Origin: JALZEG01 sp046263255
GTDB taxonomy: Bacteria; Actinomycetota; CADDZG01; WHSQ01
Direction: 5' to 3'
Assembly (NCBI GenBank): GCA_046263255.1
Contig: JBHELD010000027.1
Span: 1 to 47,976 of the forward strand
DNA length: 47,976 nt
Shown here: one piece after another, positions 8,184-16,972 of the stretch
Numbering within the stretch: the first letter of the stretch is position 1
Layout: every line of letters starts with the position of its first letter
Made by a program: the position numbers and the translations under genes
Notes under the pieces: generated by a model
What the model was told of the DNA's origin: nothing
The model's database searches: none
The model's input: only the letters and a program-made list of their open reading frames with translations

Positions 8184-8599
8184 CTACGTCGTCGCAGTGC
8201 GGGCCCCGGCTCCCGCCGTGCCCAGGTAAAGCGCGATGGCGCCGGTCACGAGGTGCAGGAAGTTGTCCGGGTCCGTCGACTCCGTGATGTTCAGCAGCGT
8301 GTGCATGAGGTCGATCCCGGTGAAGCCCAGGATCGCGACCACGAGCAGCACCGCGCCGAAGAGGGTGTTGACGCTCTTCGACATCGCCGCCGTTCGTGAC
8401 GCCGCGAGCCACCCTGCGCCGAGGGCGAGGGGACGATGTTGTGCAGATGGTTGAGCCTGAATACGATGAGCTCGTCGTCCGCGGTGCCCTTGGTGAACTC
8501 GCTCGCCACGAAGAATCCGGCTATGCCCACCAGGAGGTAGACGACCCCGATCACGAGCGCGAAGAGCTGCCCGGGCGTCCTCGTTCCCTCTGCCTGCAT
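8184..8599 (-). pseudogene. DUF4383 membrane protein, single-base frameshift
   Basis: Two overlapping frames together make one DUF4383 protein. The 5' frame from 8599 gives MQAEGTRTPGQLFALVIGVV and continues to FRLNHLHNIV. The other frame supplies HLALGAGWLAAS-like sequence and then MSKSVNTLFGAVLLVVAILG to the TAG at 8186-8184. Adding one base in the GGGG run at 8429-8432 restores a single frame of about 138 codons with HNIVHLALG, the family signature. Three to four membrane helices are seen. The homopolymer position makes either a real slip or a base-calling error possible. It is convergent with the SDR gene. Confidence 0.75.
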
Positions 8600-8802
8600 G
8601 TTGCTCTCCTTTCTACGAAGTTCCTCGGGACGTCGTGCCGGATCGTATTTTTCCCGTTGATCGTAACGAGGCGACGGTACCGGCGGGCGGATTGCCGGCC
8701 GTGGACCGGGGGCCCGGGGGCGGGAACCGGGTCTCGGTCGCGTCGTGGAGCCTCGACTTCGGGGCGCGCCTGCGAGCCGACGTCACCACACCTACGCGCT
8801 TG

Positions 8803-9114
8803 CTACGGCGCGAGCGCCGCCGCCTCCTCCGCCAGCTCCACGAGCCGCTCGCGGTCCTCCAGCGCGTCCGGCGGCACCTCGAGATAGCTTCTGATGTGCT
8901 GCCCGTCGTTCGGGCGGAAGTAAGCCATGCCCCGCTGCTCGTACCAGGCGCGCGTCTTCGCGTCGGTCTTCAGGTAGAGCCCGTCGCCGTACACGAGGCC
9001 GAAGAACCTGTCCCCGAGGTAGAGGCCGTGGCCCCCGAACATCGCGCGCGCCCTGACGTCGAGGCTCGAGAGCTGATCGAGGACGAACTCGAGGAAGGAC
9101 GCGTCCGGCGGCAC
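8803..9114 (-). CDS. TfoX/Sxy N-terminal domain protein
   Basis: A 103-residue single-domain protein. LDVRARAMFGGHGLYLGDRFFGLVYGDGLYLKTD matches the TfoX_N fold (conserved MFGG-G-Y plus LYLK). The family is named for a competence regulator of Proteobacteria, but stand-alone actinobacterial members have no proven role. It starts at GTG 9114, four bases after the stop of the MPI-family gene and on the same strand, so they are probably co-transcribed. Confidence 0.82.
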   Translation of the reverse strand: MPPDASFLEFVLDQLSSLDVRARAMFGGHGLYLGDRFFGLVYGDGLYLKTDAKTRAWYEQRGMAYFRPNDGQHIRSYLEVPPDALEDRERLVELAEEAAALAP

Positions 9115-9118
9115 CGCG

Positions 9119-9835
9119 TCAACCCCAGGCGGGCAGGGAGGGGAGGACGTCGCCGGTGACGCCGAGCCCGTCGCCGTCGCCGCGCCCGAGGAGCCACGCG
9201 AGCAGCACGTGCGCGGGGCCCTCGACGCGCGCCACCGGCTCCCCCTCGCCGACCTTCACGTCGATCCCGGCGTCGACGGCCGTCGCGGTGAATGGTTCCT
9301 CGACGTGGGGGCCGAGGCGGCCCGGCACCTGCTCGAGGACGCTCCGCACGAACCCCGGGTCCCAGTCGCGCGGCGTGTAGCCCGCGCGCAGGTCGACGTG
9401 GTGGATCTCGACCTCACGCAGACGCGCGAACAGAAAGCGTCCCGCCGGCTGCAGGTCCCCGCCGATCCCTCGGACCTCGAAGCTCCAGCGATCGAGGGGC
9501 ACGCGCGCGGCCGCCGCCGCGAACTCGGCCGAGGCCGCGTCGAGGCCCCGGAGGTGCTCGTCTCTGCTGCCCGACGAGAGCCTGGCGATGTCGCCTTCCC
9601 GCTCCGCCCAGCCGGCGTACTGCGGCGTCTCGACTCCCGTGCGCGCCCAATCCATCAGGTTGACGAGCGAGCGTGCGTTGAGCGCGACGTGCGCCAGGAC
9701 GTGCCCGCGCGTCCACCCGTCGCACCACGAGGGCGCGCGCAGGTCGCCGTCGTCGAGCGACTCCACCGTCCGGCGCAACCGCCGCTCGGCGGCGGCGATC
9801 GCACCGAGCCGCTCCCGCACCTCCGTCTCGTTCAC
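9119..9835 (-). CDS. Maleylpyruvate isomerase family mycothiol-dependent enzyme
   Basis: The only intact copy of this family in the window. The DinB-like helical bundle has SWCDGWTRGHVLAHVALNARSLVNL, with the first metal-ligand His, and EIHHVDLRAGYTPRDW with the later ligands. The C-terminal part (ARVEGPAHVLLAWLLGRGDG) is an SCP2-like MDMPI_C domain. Family enzymes use mycothiol for isomerisation or thiol transfer; the substrate here is unknown. GTG 9835 gives 238 residues; a TTG at 9874 would add 13 proline-rich residues and is less likely. Confidence 0.8.
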   Translation of the reverse strand: MNETEVRERLGAIAAAERRLRRTVESLDDGDLRAPSWCDGWTRGHVLAHVALNARSLVNLMDWARTGVETPQYAGWAEREGDIARLSSGSRDEHLRGLDAASAEFAAAAARVPLDRWSFEVRGIGGDLQPAGRFLFARLREVEIHHVDLRAGYTPRDWDPGFVRSVLEQVPGRLGPHVEEPFTATAVDAGIDVKVGEGEPVARVEGPAHVLLAWLLGRGDGDGLGVTGDVLPSLPAWG

Positions 9836-9944
9836 GCGCTCACGAGCCGGAGGATTCGCCGGAGGGGATGGCAAGCCGGGGCCTCCATCGGCCTCGGTAC
9901 CTGATCGAGATCACGCGGTGGGACTCGCGGGCCGGGGAAATCGT

Positions 9945-11399
9945 TCAGACCTCTTGCGGCCCCAAGAACGTCAGGTTGAAGACGAGATCCTGGACCCCTA
10001 CTACGTACTGGGCCTCTTTCACGTCCTCGGGCAGGTTCCCGAAGAACGCGCGCCTGCCGCCGCGAGGGACGTCTTCCTGCAACTCCAGCTCCGTGATCGA
10101 AGGGCGTGACGTGAGGGGCAGCGTCTCCCACGTCTCTCCCTCGTCCGTCGAGATCCAGAGCGTGGCGTCCACCGGTGTAGTCGCCTCGTCCGACGCCGTG
10201 ACGCTGATCGTCCCGCCGTCGATCTCGACGGATTCGACGACGGGAGGCTCCGTGTCGGCGAAGAAGTCCACGACCTGGGGGAACAGCAGCTCCCTCGTTC
10301 TCGGATGGAGGAAGTCGACGACCACGTGCAGCCTCGCGCCCTCCTCGACCTCAGGAGCGACGCATCTGTCGACGACCTCCTCGGCGCAAGCTCGCAGCGT
10401 GCCGTAGGTCTCCTGGCCTCCCGGGATCTCGAACGGCTCACCTTCGGGCGGATCGGTCTCGATCCGAACTGCCCGGGCATCGCCCGTCGCTTCGACCTCG
10501 ATCAGGGCCGGGAAGGTCGTGCCGCGCTCTGCCATGTGGGACTCGTGATAGAAGAGGTTCAGGTCGATCGCCACCGGCGGCGCTTCTCCGTCGAACACGG
10601 GGCACGGATCGAGATCAGTGAGCCTCGCCTCGAGATCGCGCGGCGTGCACGGCGAATCCTCGAACAATGAATACTCCTTCGGTCCCGCCTTCCCCGCCTC
10701 GTCTTGTCGAGCGACGAAGGGATCCACGAACGGCTGGCCGGCCACGACCCAGTACGCGCCCACGTCGCCCTGGCCGAAGGTCACGAAGCCGGCCTGCTCC
10801 TCGCCCGCGCCCAGGCGGCAGTTGGTGGGATCGTAGGTGTGCGCCGGATCGACGATCGCCGAGTCCGCGTAGCTCACCTGGAAATCCTGCGCCGTCACGG
10901 TGACGCCCGACGGAGGTTTGTACGCGCCCGCGCTCTCGAACGTTATGATTTTCGTCTCGCCCGCTTGGAGATCGACCTCCTCGCACCCGAAATGGAAGCT
11001 GGTCTGCGAGAACTGCCCTGCAGGGCTCTTGGTGCAGTCGACCGTCGTTCCGCTCTGGTGCACGACTATGTGCTGACCGTTGAGGCCGGGGACGGACGCG
11101 CCCTGGTCTGCCGTCGTGAGGTCCATCATCATGCAGTAGAGGAACCGGACCCTGTCGGGATTCGTGTTCGTGAAACGGCAGCGCACTATGAGCTTCCCGT
11201 CGGTCAACATCGTGAGGCCGCACTTGGCCTTCACGCCGGCCGGGACGCTGAGATCGACCTCCGAGGTGACGGCGGTGGACGCTACGGGAGCGGCGCCGGG
11301 CTCGGAGCTCCCCCCGGTGATCGGCTCGCCGTCACAGCCTCCTAGCAGGAGCACGCCGGCCAGGGCGGCAGCCACCCGCACCATCCTTGACCCGATCAT
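9945..11399 (-). CDS. Large secreted lipoprotein of unknown function
   Basis: A 484-residue exported protein. The N-terminus VRVAAALAGVLLLGGC is a lipoprotein signal peptide with a lipobox ending at Cys 22, so the protein is anchored on the outer face of the membrane. The linker GEPITGGSSEPGAAPVAS is low complexity. The body is rich in beta strands and has several Cys pairs (for example FLYCMMMDL, TTVDCTKSPAG, SFHFGCEEVDL), likely disulfides. The C-terminal about 90 residues (DTEPPVVESVEIDGGTISVT, then TLWISTDEGETWE) look like an Ig-like or sialidase-repeat type domain. No catalytic motif is recognised. It is a single gene. Confidence 0.75.
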   Translation of the reverse strand: MIGSRMVRVAAALAGVLLLGGCDGEPITGGSSEPGAAPVASTAVTSEVDLSVPAGVKAKCGLTMLTDGKLIVRCRFTNTNPDRVRFLYCMMMDLTTADQGASVPGLNGQHIVVHQSGTTVDCTKSPAGQFSQTSFHFGCEEVDLQAGETKIITFESAGAYKPPSGVTVTAQDFQVSYADSAIVDPAHTYDPTNCRLGAGEEQAGFVTFGQGDVGAYWVVAGQPFVDPFVARQDEAGKAGPKEYSLFEDSPCTPRDLEARLTDLDPCPVFDGEAPPVAIDLNLFYHESHMAERGTTFPALIEVEATGDARAVRIETDPPEGEPFEIPGGQETYGTLRACAEEVVDRCVAPEVEEGARLHVVVDFLHPRTRELLFPQVVDFFADTEPPVVESVEIDGGTISVTASDEATTPVDATLWISTDEGETWETLPLTSRPSITELELQEDVPRGGRRAFFGNLPEDVKEAQYVVGVQDLVFNLTFLGPQEV

Positions 11400-11515
11400 C
11401 CGCCCCCCCTCGCGATCGCCTTGCTTCCGACCTAACTACAGGTGGACGAAACGGTCAATACCCGGCGAGTCGACGGAGATCGTCGGCCCGAAGGGGGCGG
11501 CCGACCAACTATGCG

Positions 11516-11810
11516 CTACGCGATCTTCAGGCGGCCCGTGCCGGACGTGCGATATCCAACAACGGACAGAGGCGGCGCGCTGACGGGCACCTGATGGGTG
11601 ACGCGCTTCCTCACGGCATCCGCGACACCGGTGGTGCCGCCCGGTGTGGATCGTCAGCTTCGCGACGTTCCATGCCGGACAGGTCGGCACGTGCGCGTCC
11701 AGGTCGCGCGCGACGGCCCTCGCCATGAGCTCGCCGTCGTGACGGAGGTGCCCCGTGTAGTCGATCGCCGCGACCGCATCGTACGGACCGGCGGCCACGC
11801 CCACTGACAT
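11516..11810 (-). pseudogene. Truncated, frameshifted maleylpyruvate isomerase family remnant
   Basis: From ATG 11810 the frame encodes VAAIDYTGHLRHDGELMARA and TCPAWNVAKLTIHTGR, a clear N-terminal MPI domain with its His ligand. After HTGRHHR the frame shifts; a two-base gain restoring TGGGTC would give W-V-A-D-A-V-R-K-R-V-T-H-Q-V-P in the adjacent frame. That frame ends at the TAG near 11518-11516. The C-terminal two thirds of the gene are absent. This is the third member of the family within 12 kb and the most decayed. Confidence 0.65.
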
Positions 11811-11819
11811 ACTCGGCGG

Positions 11820-13112
11820 ATGGGGCACTCGCATCACGGCGACGCCGCCGTGGTCCCGGTCGCCACGCGGCGAATCCTCGTCGCGGCGCTGGCTCCTTTC
11901 TTCGTGGCGACGGCGATCGGGCTCGTCGTCCTGTGGCCCGACACGAGCCGCATCGACCTGGGCGCGCCCGGCGTGCCCGCCGAGGAGCTCGACGCGACCG
12001 TCACCGACGTCGCCTCGGTCGACTGTCCCGAGTTGCCGGGTCAGGAGAGGTTCCGGTGCAGCGAGGTCACGGCCGAGATCCGCGAGGGGGAGGACCAGGG
12101 CGAGACGTTCACGTTCGAGTACGGCGCCGGCCCCCGTACCCGCGCGATAGAGGAGGGCGACGACATCTTCGTCGGCGCCTCGGCCGAGGAGGACGCTCCG
12201 CCCGGCGTCGCCGCGCCGCCGAAGTACTTCTTCGTGGACTTCGACCGCCGCCTCCCGCTGCTCGCGCTCGGGATCGCGTTCTCGCTCGTCGTGATCGCCC
12301 TCAGCCGCTGGCGCGGCCTCGCCGCCCTTGCCGGCCTGGCGGTCTCGCTGGTCGTCCTCGTGAAGTTCGTCCTGCCGGCGATCCTGTCCGGGAGCGACCC
12401 GCTGGCGGTAGCGATCGTCGGAGGGGCGACGATCATGTTCCTCGCGCTGTACCTCGCGCACGGCCTGAACGCGGCGACGACCACCGCGGTCTTCGGGACG
12501 CTCGCGAGCCTGCTCCTGACGGGCCTCCTGGCGGTCCTGTTCGTCGAGCTCTCGATCTTCACTGGAGCGGGCTCGGAGGAAGCCGTCTTCGTGCAGATCA
12601 ACCAGCAGCAGGTGAACCTCGAGGGCCTGCTGCTGGCGAGCATCGTCATCGGGACGCTCGGCGTGCTCGACGACGTCACGGTGACGCAGGCCGCCGCCGT
12701 GTGGGAGCTCCACCACGCGAACCCGCGCTACGGCATCCGCAACCTCTACCGCTCCGGGATTCGTATCGGTCGTGACCACATCGCGTCGACCGTCAACACG
12801 CTGGTGCTCGCGTACGCCGGCGCGTCGTTGCCGTTGCTGATCCTGTTCTCGGTCTCGAATCGCGGGCTGACGCAGGTCGTCAACACCGAGACCGTGGCGG
12901 AAGAGGTGGTCCGGACGCTCGTCGGGAGCATCGGTCTCGTCGCGTCGGTGCCGATCACGACCGCGCTCGCGGCGTGGGTGGTGACGAGCGGCCGCCGGGC
13001 GCAGGGCGAGCCGGATGCCGGGGCGGAGGAGGGGGAAGGAGCGGAGGAGGGGGAAGGGGCGGAGGAATACGTAGCGCCGCGACGTGAGAGAGAATTCCGC
13101 GATGGGAGCTAG
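11820..13112 (+). CDS. YibE/F family integral membrane protein
   Basis: A 430-residue polytopic membrane protein of the YibE/F family. It has an N-terminal helix (about 20-42), an extracytoplasmic region to about 135, then seven or so helices. The diagnostic segment EGLLLASIVIGTLGVLDDVT and the following GIRIGRDHIASTVNTLVLAY are present. The start has a His-rich MGHSHHGDA, and the tail carries two EEGEGA repeats. Family function is not established; a transporter role has been proposed for lactococcal relatives. Its last 11 bases overlap the M15 peptidase gene, so the two are likely an operon. Confidence 0.88.
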   Translation: MGHSHHGDAAVVPVATRRILVAALAPFFVATAIGLVVLWPDTSRIDLGAPGVPAEELDATVTDVASVDCPELPGQERFRCSEVTAEIREGEDQGETFTFEYGAGPRTRAIEEGDDIFVGASAEEDAPPGVAAPPKYFFVDFDRRLPLLALGIAFSLVVIALSRWRGLAALAGLAVSLVVLVKFVLPAILSGSDPLAVAIVGGATIMFLALYLAHGLNAATTTAVFGTLASLLLTGLLAVLFVELSIFTGAGSEEAVFVQINQQQVNLEGLLLASIVIGTLGVLDDVTVTQAAAVWELHHANPRYGIRNLYRSGIRIGRDHIASTVNTLVLAYAGASLPLLILFSVSNRGLTQVVNTETVAEEVVRTLVGSIGLVASVPITTALAAWVVTSGRRAQGEPDAGAEEGEGAEEGEGAEEYVAPRREREFRDGS

Positions 13113-13761
13113 ACGGAAAGGAGCGGCGATCCTCACGGCTGGGGCGCTCGCCCTCGTTCCGGCGGTCGCGGTGACGGCGGAAGCAGGTTTCGAGGCGCAC
13201 GTGTCGCGGATCCCGCCCAGGCTGAAGGAGCGGATGACCGGCAAGTCGTGGCACAAGGGCTGCCCGGTCGCGATCCGGCGGCTCCGCCTGATCGAGGTGA
13301 GCTACCGCGGGTTCGACAAGCAGCGCCACATGGGGCGCCTCGTCGCGCACAGGGACGCGGTGACGGCGCTCGTGAGCGCGCTCCGCTCGATGTACCGCCA
13401 CGGCTTCAAGATCCGGAAGATGTACCTGGTGGACCGCTACGACGCGAGCGACCGCCGGTCGATGCGAGCCGACAACACCTCTGCGTTCAACTGCCGCAAG
13501 GTCGCGGGGACCAACCGGTGGTCCGAGCACGCGTACGGCCGCGCGATCGACGTCAACCCGGTGGAGAACCCGTACGTCGCGAGCGACGGCACCGTCACGC
13601 CGCGCAAGGGGGCCGAGTACGCCGACCGTACGCCGCGGCGCAAGGGGATGATCGCGTCCGGCGGAGCGACGGTGCGCGCGTTCGAGCGCGTCGGCTGGGG
13701 TTGGGGCGGGTACTGGAGCTCGGCGAAGGACTACCAGCACTTCTCGGCCTCGGGGAGCTGA
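13102..13761 (+). CDS. Secreted M15-family (VanY/D-Ala-D-Ala carboxypeptidase-like) peptidase
   Basis: A 219-residue exported zinc peptidase. The N-terminus KGAAILTAGALALVPAVAVT with AEA after it is a Sec signal peptide. The M15 zinc site is complete: NRWSEHAYGRAIDVNPVENP (S-x-H-x(6)-D) and the final His in YWSSAKDYQHFS. Relatives trim the peptide stems of peptidoglycan, cutting D-Ala-D-Ala or L-Ala-D-Glu bonds. ATG 13102 is chosen over an upstream in-frame start at 13084 because GAGAGA precedes it and it begins the signal peptide. It overlaps the YibE/F gene. Confidence 0.85.
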   Translation: MGARRKGAAILTAGALALVPAVAVTAEAGFEAHVSRIPPRLKERMTGKSWHKGCPVAIRRLRLIEVSYRGFDKQRHMGRLVAHRDAVTALVSALRSMYRHGFKIRKMYLVDRYDASDRRSMRADNTSAFNCRKVAGTNRWSEHAYGRAIDVNPVENPYVASDGTVTPRKGAEYADRTPRRKGMIASGGATVRAFERVGWGWGGYWSSAKDYQHFSASGS

Positions 13762-13770
13762 CCTGTTCTC

Positions 13771-13792
13771 GCGGGATCGCAAGCGATCCCGC
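13771..13792. terminator. Bidirectional hairpin between convergent genes
   Basis: GCGGGATCGC and GCGATCCCGC form a perfect 10-bp inverted repeat around AA, placed between the convergent ends of the M15 peptidase (stop 13761) and the lysyl-oxidase-like gene (stop 13843). It has no long T tract on either side, so intrinsic termination is likely but not certain. Confidence 0.6.
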
Positions 13793-13842
13793 CCGACGCC
13801 GATCTCTTCAGCGCTCGACGTCGCCGCCCGGCGACGGTGGGT

Positions 13843-15336
13843 CTAGAAGGGGAACCCGGCCTCCGCCTCCGAATCGATCCCGTTCCACGGCGGCACCACC
13901 ACGCGACGGTCGCCGGCCGGCCCCCTGAGGCGGATCTCGCGGAGCTCGACGTTGTTCGCGTGGCTCTGCTCGTGCAGGAGGCCGCCCGGGTTCGCCTCGA
14001 CCCGGATGAAGTACTTGCCGTTCGGCAGGCCGGTGACGTCGAACGACTGGCCCGGCAGGCCCTGGAAGTACGTATCGCCCCACCCGAGCGGGAGGATCTC
14101 GCGCACCCAGATCGACGTCCTGCTCCCGCACGCCGTCGACAGCCCCATCGCGGGGTTGAGGTCCACGCCCGGCAGCGTGAGGTCGATCGCATCCGTCGAC
14201 GCGAGGCAGAACGCCTCCTTGCGGCTGTCGAGCACCTCGTCCCCGTCCGCGTCGAGCAACGAGTACGCGGCGAACTGCTTGAAGTGCCAGTGGTCGTGCT
14301 CGTCGCGCGCGTCGAACTCGAGCTCGCCCACGGGGGCCTTGCCGACGACCTCTCCGTCCTCGTAGAAGTACTGGAAGGCGTCCATCGGCGCCTCGCCCTC
14401 GCGCCGGAACCCCTCGACGACGAGGTCGGACGCGCCGGCGGTCTACACGGTCGCGCCGAACGTCACGGCGGCTCGCTTCCTGCGGTTCTCGAGGTGGATC
14501 CCCCAGGAGGGCAGCGGCACGAGGTCGGGGAGCGACGCCGGATCGGGAGGTGTCGCCGTCGGCACCGCCATCCGGCGGAAGACCGGCGGGCGAGGCTTCG
14601 CGCCGCCGCACGCGGGCGGGCACGTGGTGCCGGCCGCCGGCTCGACCGTCACACGCAGGTGAACCGTCGCCGCCTCCGGTGCGATCGAGAACGCCTCCAC
14701 GTACCGCGGCGCGATCGCGACCGCCACGTCGTACGTGCCGTCCGGCACCCTCACCATCGGCGCGTCGTAGCCGTCCAGCCCGACCGCCCAGCTGCGGTCG
14801 ATGCCCCAGATCACGCCCCGCGTGAACGGGTTCGCGTAACAGCCGGAGGGATAGCGAGGCTCCTCCGGGCCGGTGTCGTCGACCCTCTCGCGCAGGTAGC
14901 CGCCGGGGCAGAAATCGCTGCTCTTCGTCGCGACGGTGACGCCGGCGTCGTCGGTGAACGTCACGTCGAAGAAGCCGGCAAGGCCCGACCAGCCCGCCAT
15001 GAAGGCGGGATCCAGCGTGACCGTCTGCGTCTCGCCACCCGAGCCGTGCAGGACCTGGGTGAGGACGGGGGGCTGCGCGTAGTCGGGACGGCGCGCCTGC
15101 AGCTCGAAGGGCGCGTCCAGGGCCGCCACGAAGAGCCCGAGCTGGAGCGGGACGCGGTTGCGCCGCCCGTACTTGTAGAGCGTGACCTCGTCGTCGGGCG
15201 CGATCAGCTCGAGGCGGGGGCGCACCACGGCGGCCTGGGCCGGGAGGGCCGCGGCGCCCGCGCCGAGCGCGGCCACAAGGACGAGGGGGGCGAGGCGGTT
15301 CCTCCGTGCGCGGGCGCGCGGATGCGAGACGGACAT
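13843..15336 (-). pseudogene. Lysyl-oxidase-like secreted protein interrupted by in-frame TAG
   Basis: ATG 15336 follows AGGAAGG and starts a Sec signal peptide (LAPLVLVAALGAGAAALPAQA). An extracytoplasmic domain follows, then a lysyl-oxidase-like domain. The frame is continuous for about 497 codons except for one TAG at 14445-14443, between RKRAAVTFGATV and TAGASDLVVEGFR. Relatives appear to have Trp there, so TGG to TAG would account for it. The domain downstream is intact: EHDHWHFKQFAAYSL holds the His-x-His copper motif and NGKYFIRVEANPGG follows. Translation to the TAG gives a protein without the catalytic copper site. The normal end at 13845-13843 is also TAG. Confidence 0.8.
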
Positions 15337-15479
15337 CGAGCGGCCTTCCTGTCGGGCACGGTGGTTCACCGAGGGTACGGAGCACGGGCGCCCGCCACAA
15401 GCGGTTTGCGCAGATGACGGAGGTCGAAGCGGACGAAGCGGCGGCGCGGGCGACCCGGCGACACCTCATGATGGGAGGC

Positions 15480-16352
15480 ATGACGGTCGCAGTCATCGGG
15501 CTCGGCGCGATGGGGAGCCGCATCGCGGCGCGGCTGCTCGACGCGGGATACGACCTGGTCGTGTGGAACCGCTCCCCGGGGAAAGCCGGGCCGCTGACGG
15601 CGGCCGGGGCGACGGCCGCGGCGACGCCCGCGGACGCCGCCGCGCGCGCCGAGGTCGTGCTCACGATGGTCGCGGATCCGCCGGCGCTGCGCACGGTGAC
15701 CGAGGGGCCGGACGGCGTCGCGGCGGGAGCGCGGCCCGGCACCGCGGTCGTCGAGATGTCGACGGTCGGCCCCGCAGCGATCGAGCGGCTGGCCGCCACG
15801 CTGCCCGAGAAGGTCGCGTTGCTCGACGCTCCCGTGCTGGGGAGCCTCGGCGAGGTCGAGAGCGGCGCCCTGACGATCTTCGCCGGGGGTCCCGAGGACG
15901 CGTTCGAGCGATGGCGTCCCCTGTTCGAGGTCCTCGGAACGGCGCTCCACGTCGGGCCGCTCGGTTCGGGGGCGGCGGCGAAGCTGGTCGCGAACAGCAC
16001 GCTCTTCGGAGCGCTCGGGGTCCTCGGTGAGGCGCTGTCGCTTGCCCGGGGGCTCGGCCTCTCGCGGGAGAAGGCGTTCGAGGTGCTGTCGGCCACGCCG
16101 ATCGGAGCGCAGGCGGAGCGGCGCCGCCCGTCGCTGGAGAGCGGCGAATACCCGAAGCGGTTCTCGCTCGCGCTGGCGCTCAAGGACACGGATCTCGTCG
16201 CCCGCGCGGCCGCCGCTGCGGGACGCGACCTCCGTCTCGCACGCGCGGCGCGGTCCTGGCTTGCCGACGCGGTCGCAGCGGGATGGGGAGACCGCGACTA
16301 CTCGACGGTGCTCGAGCGCATCATCGGTAGCGAGGACACCGGCGGCGCGTAG
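15480..16352 (+). CDS. NAD(P)-dependent beta-hydroxyacid dehydrogenase (3-hydroxyisobutyrate dehydrogenase family)
   Basis: A 290-residue cytosolic oxidoreductase of normal family length. The Rossmann motif is VAVIGLGAMGSRIAARLLDAGY, the substrate loop is APVLGSLGEVESGALTI, and the catalytic Lys lies in GSGAAAKLVANS. The reaction is oxidation of a 3-hydroxy acid or reduction of the semialdehyde; some relatives are imine reductases, which the Lys argues against. ATG 15480 with GGGAGG upstream gives the canonical start; longer in-frame starts are unsupported. The substrate is unknown. Confidence 0.87.
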   Translation: MTVAVIGLGAMGSRIAARLLDAGYDLVVWNRSPGKAGPLTAAGATAAATPADAAARAEVVLTMVADPPALRTVTEGPDGVAAGARPGTAVVEMSTVGPAAIERLAATLPEKVALLDAPVLGSLGEVESGALTIFAGGPEDAFERWRPLFEVLGTALHVGPLGSGAAAKLVANSTLFGALGVLGEALSLARGLGLSREKAFEVLSATPIGAQAERRRPSLESGEYPKRFSLALALKDTDLVARAAAAAGRDLRLARAARSWLADAVAAGWGDRDYSTVLERIIGSEDTGGA

Positions 16353-16491
16353 CCGTCGCGGTCATTTGTGCGCGTCGCCGCTCGGGTACGCACTATTGCG
16401 GAGCTCGGTTTGCCGCGTTTGCAACCGTTCGCGGCATCGGTGCGAGATCACCGGCCTTGAACCCGCGCGCGCAACGGTCGATGCTCATCTC

Positions 16492-16944
16492 ATGCCGCAG
16501 ATCGGGCTCACTCCGGAAGAGAAGGCCGGCATCCAGGGCGCCGCGGCCGAAGTCGACGGCGCGGCCGTCGAGTTCTTCGCCGACGCGCGTCCGGCTCTGT
16601 CCCGCGAGCAGTGGGATCTCCTGGTCGCGTACGCGCGTGCGTGCGTGCGCCGGGCACTCGAGATCGGGACGCTCCTGCACGCGGTCGTCGACTCGCAGTG
16701 CCCGCACGCGATCCCGTACCCCGGCCGCGGTCGCGACGTCTTCTTGCGCGCGGGGCTGGCGGCGTGGAAGGACGCGTTCGCGCCGGTCCCGCGGGTCTGG
16801 GAGCTCGCGCCGGTCGTGGAGCTGATCCCGGGAGGGGAGAGGCGTCTGCTGGCGGACGTCGCGACGCTCGAGGTCATGGCGGCGAACCGGGCGTTCGGCT
16901 CCCTCGACGCGCAGTGCGAGGCGCTGCTCGGGCGGGAGCGCTAA
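16492..16944 (+). CDS. Hypothetical protein, 150 residues
   Basis: Begins MPQIGLTPEEKAGIQGAAAE and is largely helical, with YARACVRRALEIGTLLHAVVD in the middle and a Cys-Pro-His segment (DSQCPHAIPYPGRGRDVF). There are no signal peptide or membrane helices. It ends in the only TAA stop found here. No family is recognised. No strong Shine-Dalgarno precedes the ATG; codon use is like that of its neighbours, which supports a real gene. Confidence 0.6.
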   Translation: MPQIGLTPEEKAGIQGAAAEVDGAAVEFFADARPALSREQWDLLVAYARACVRRALEIGTLLHAVVDSQCPHAIPYPGRGRDVFLRAGLAAWKDAFAPVPRVWELAPVVELIPGGERRLLADVATLEVMAANRAFGSLDAQCEALLGRER

Positions 16945-16972
16945 GCCTCACCGGGCCGCAAGCCCGCCGCGC

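Noticed and set aside
11436..13256. A 606-codon minus-strand protein covering the YibE/F region
   Set aside because: The plus-strand YibE/F gene has clear family motifs and membrane helices; only the far end of the minus frame (MPI remnant, 11516-11810) shows real similarity.
7218..14445. TAG reassigned to an amino acid in this organism
   Set aside because: Most genes here, including yceI, folE, the FkbH-like gene and the first NRPS, end in TAG at the expected family length, so TAG is a working stop.
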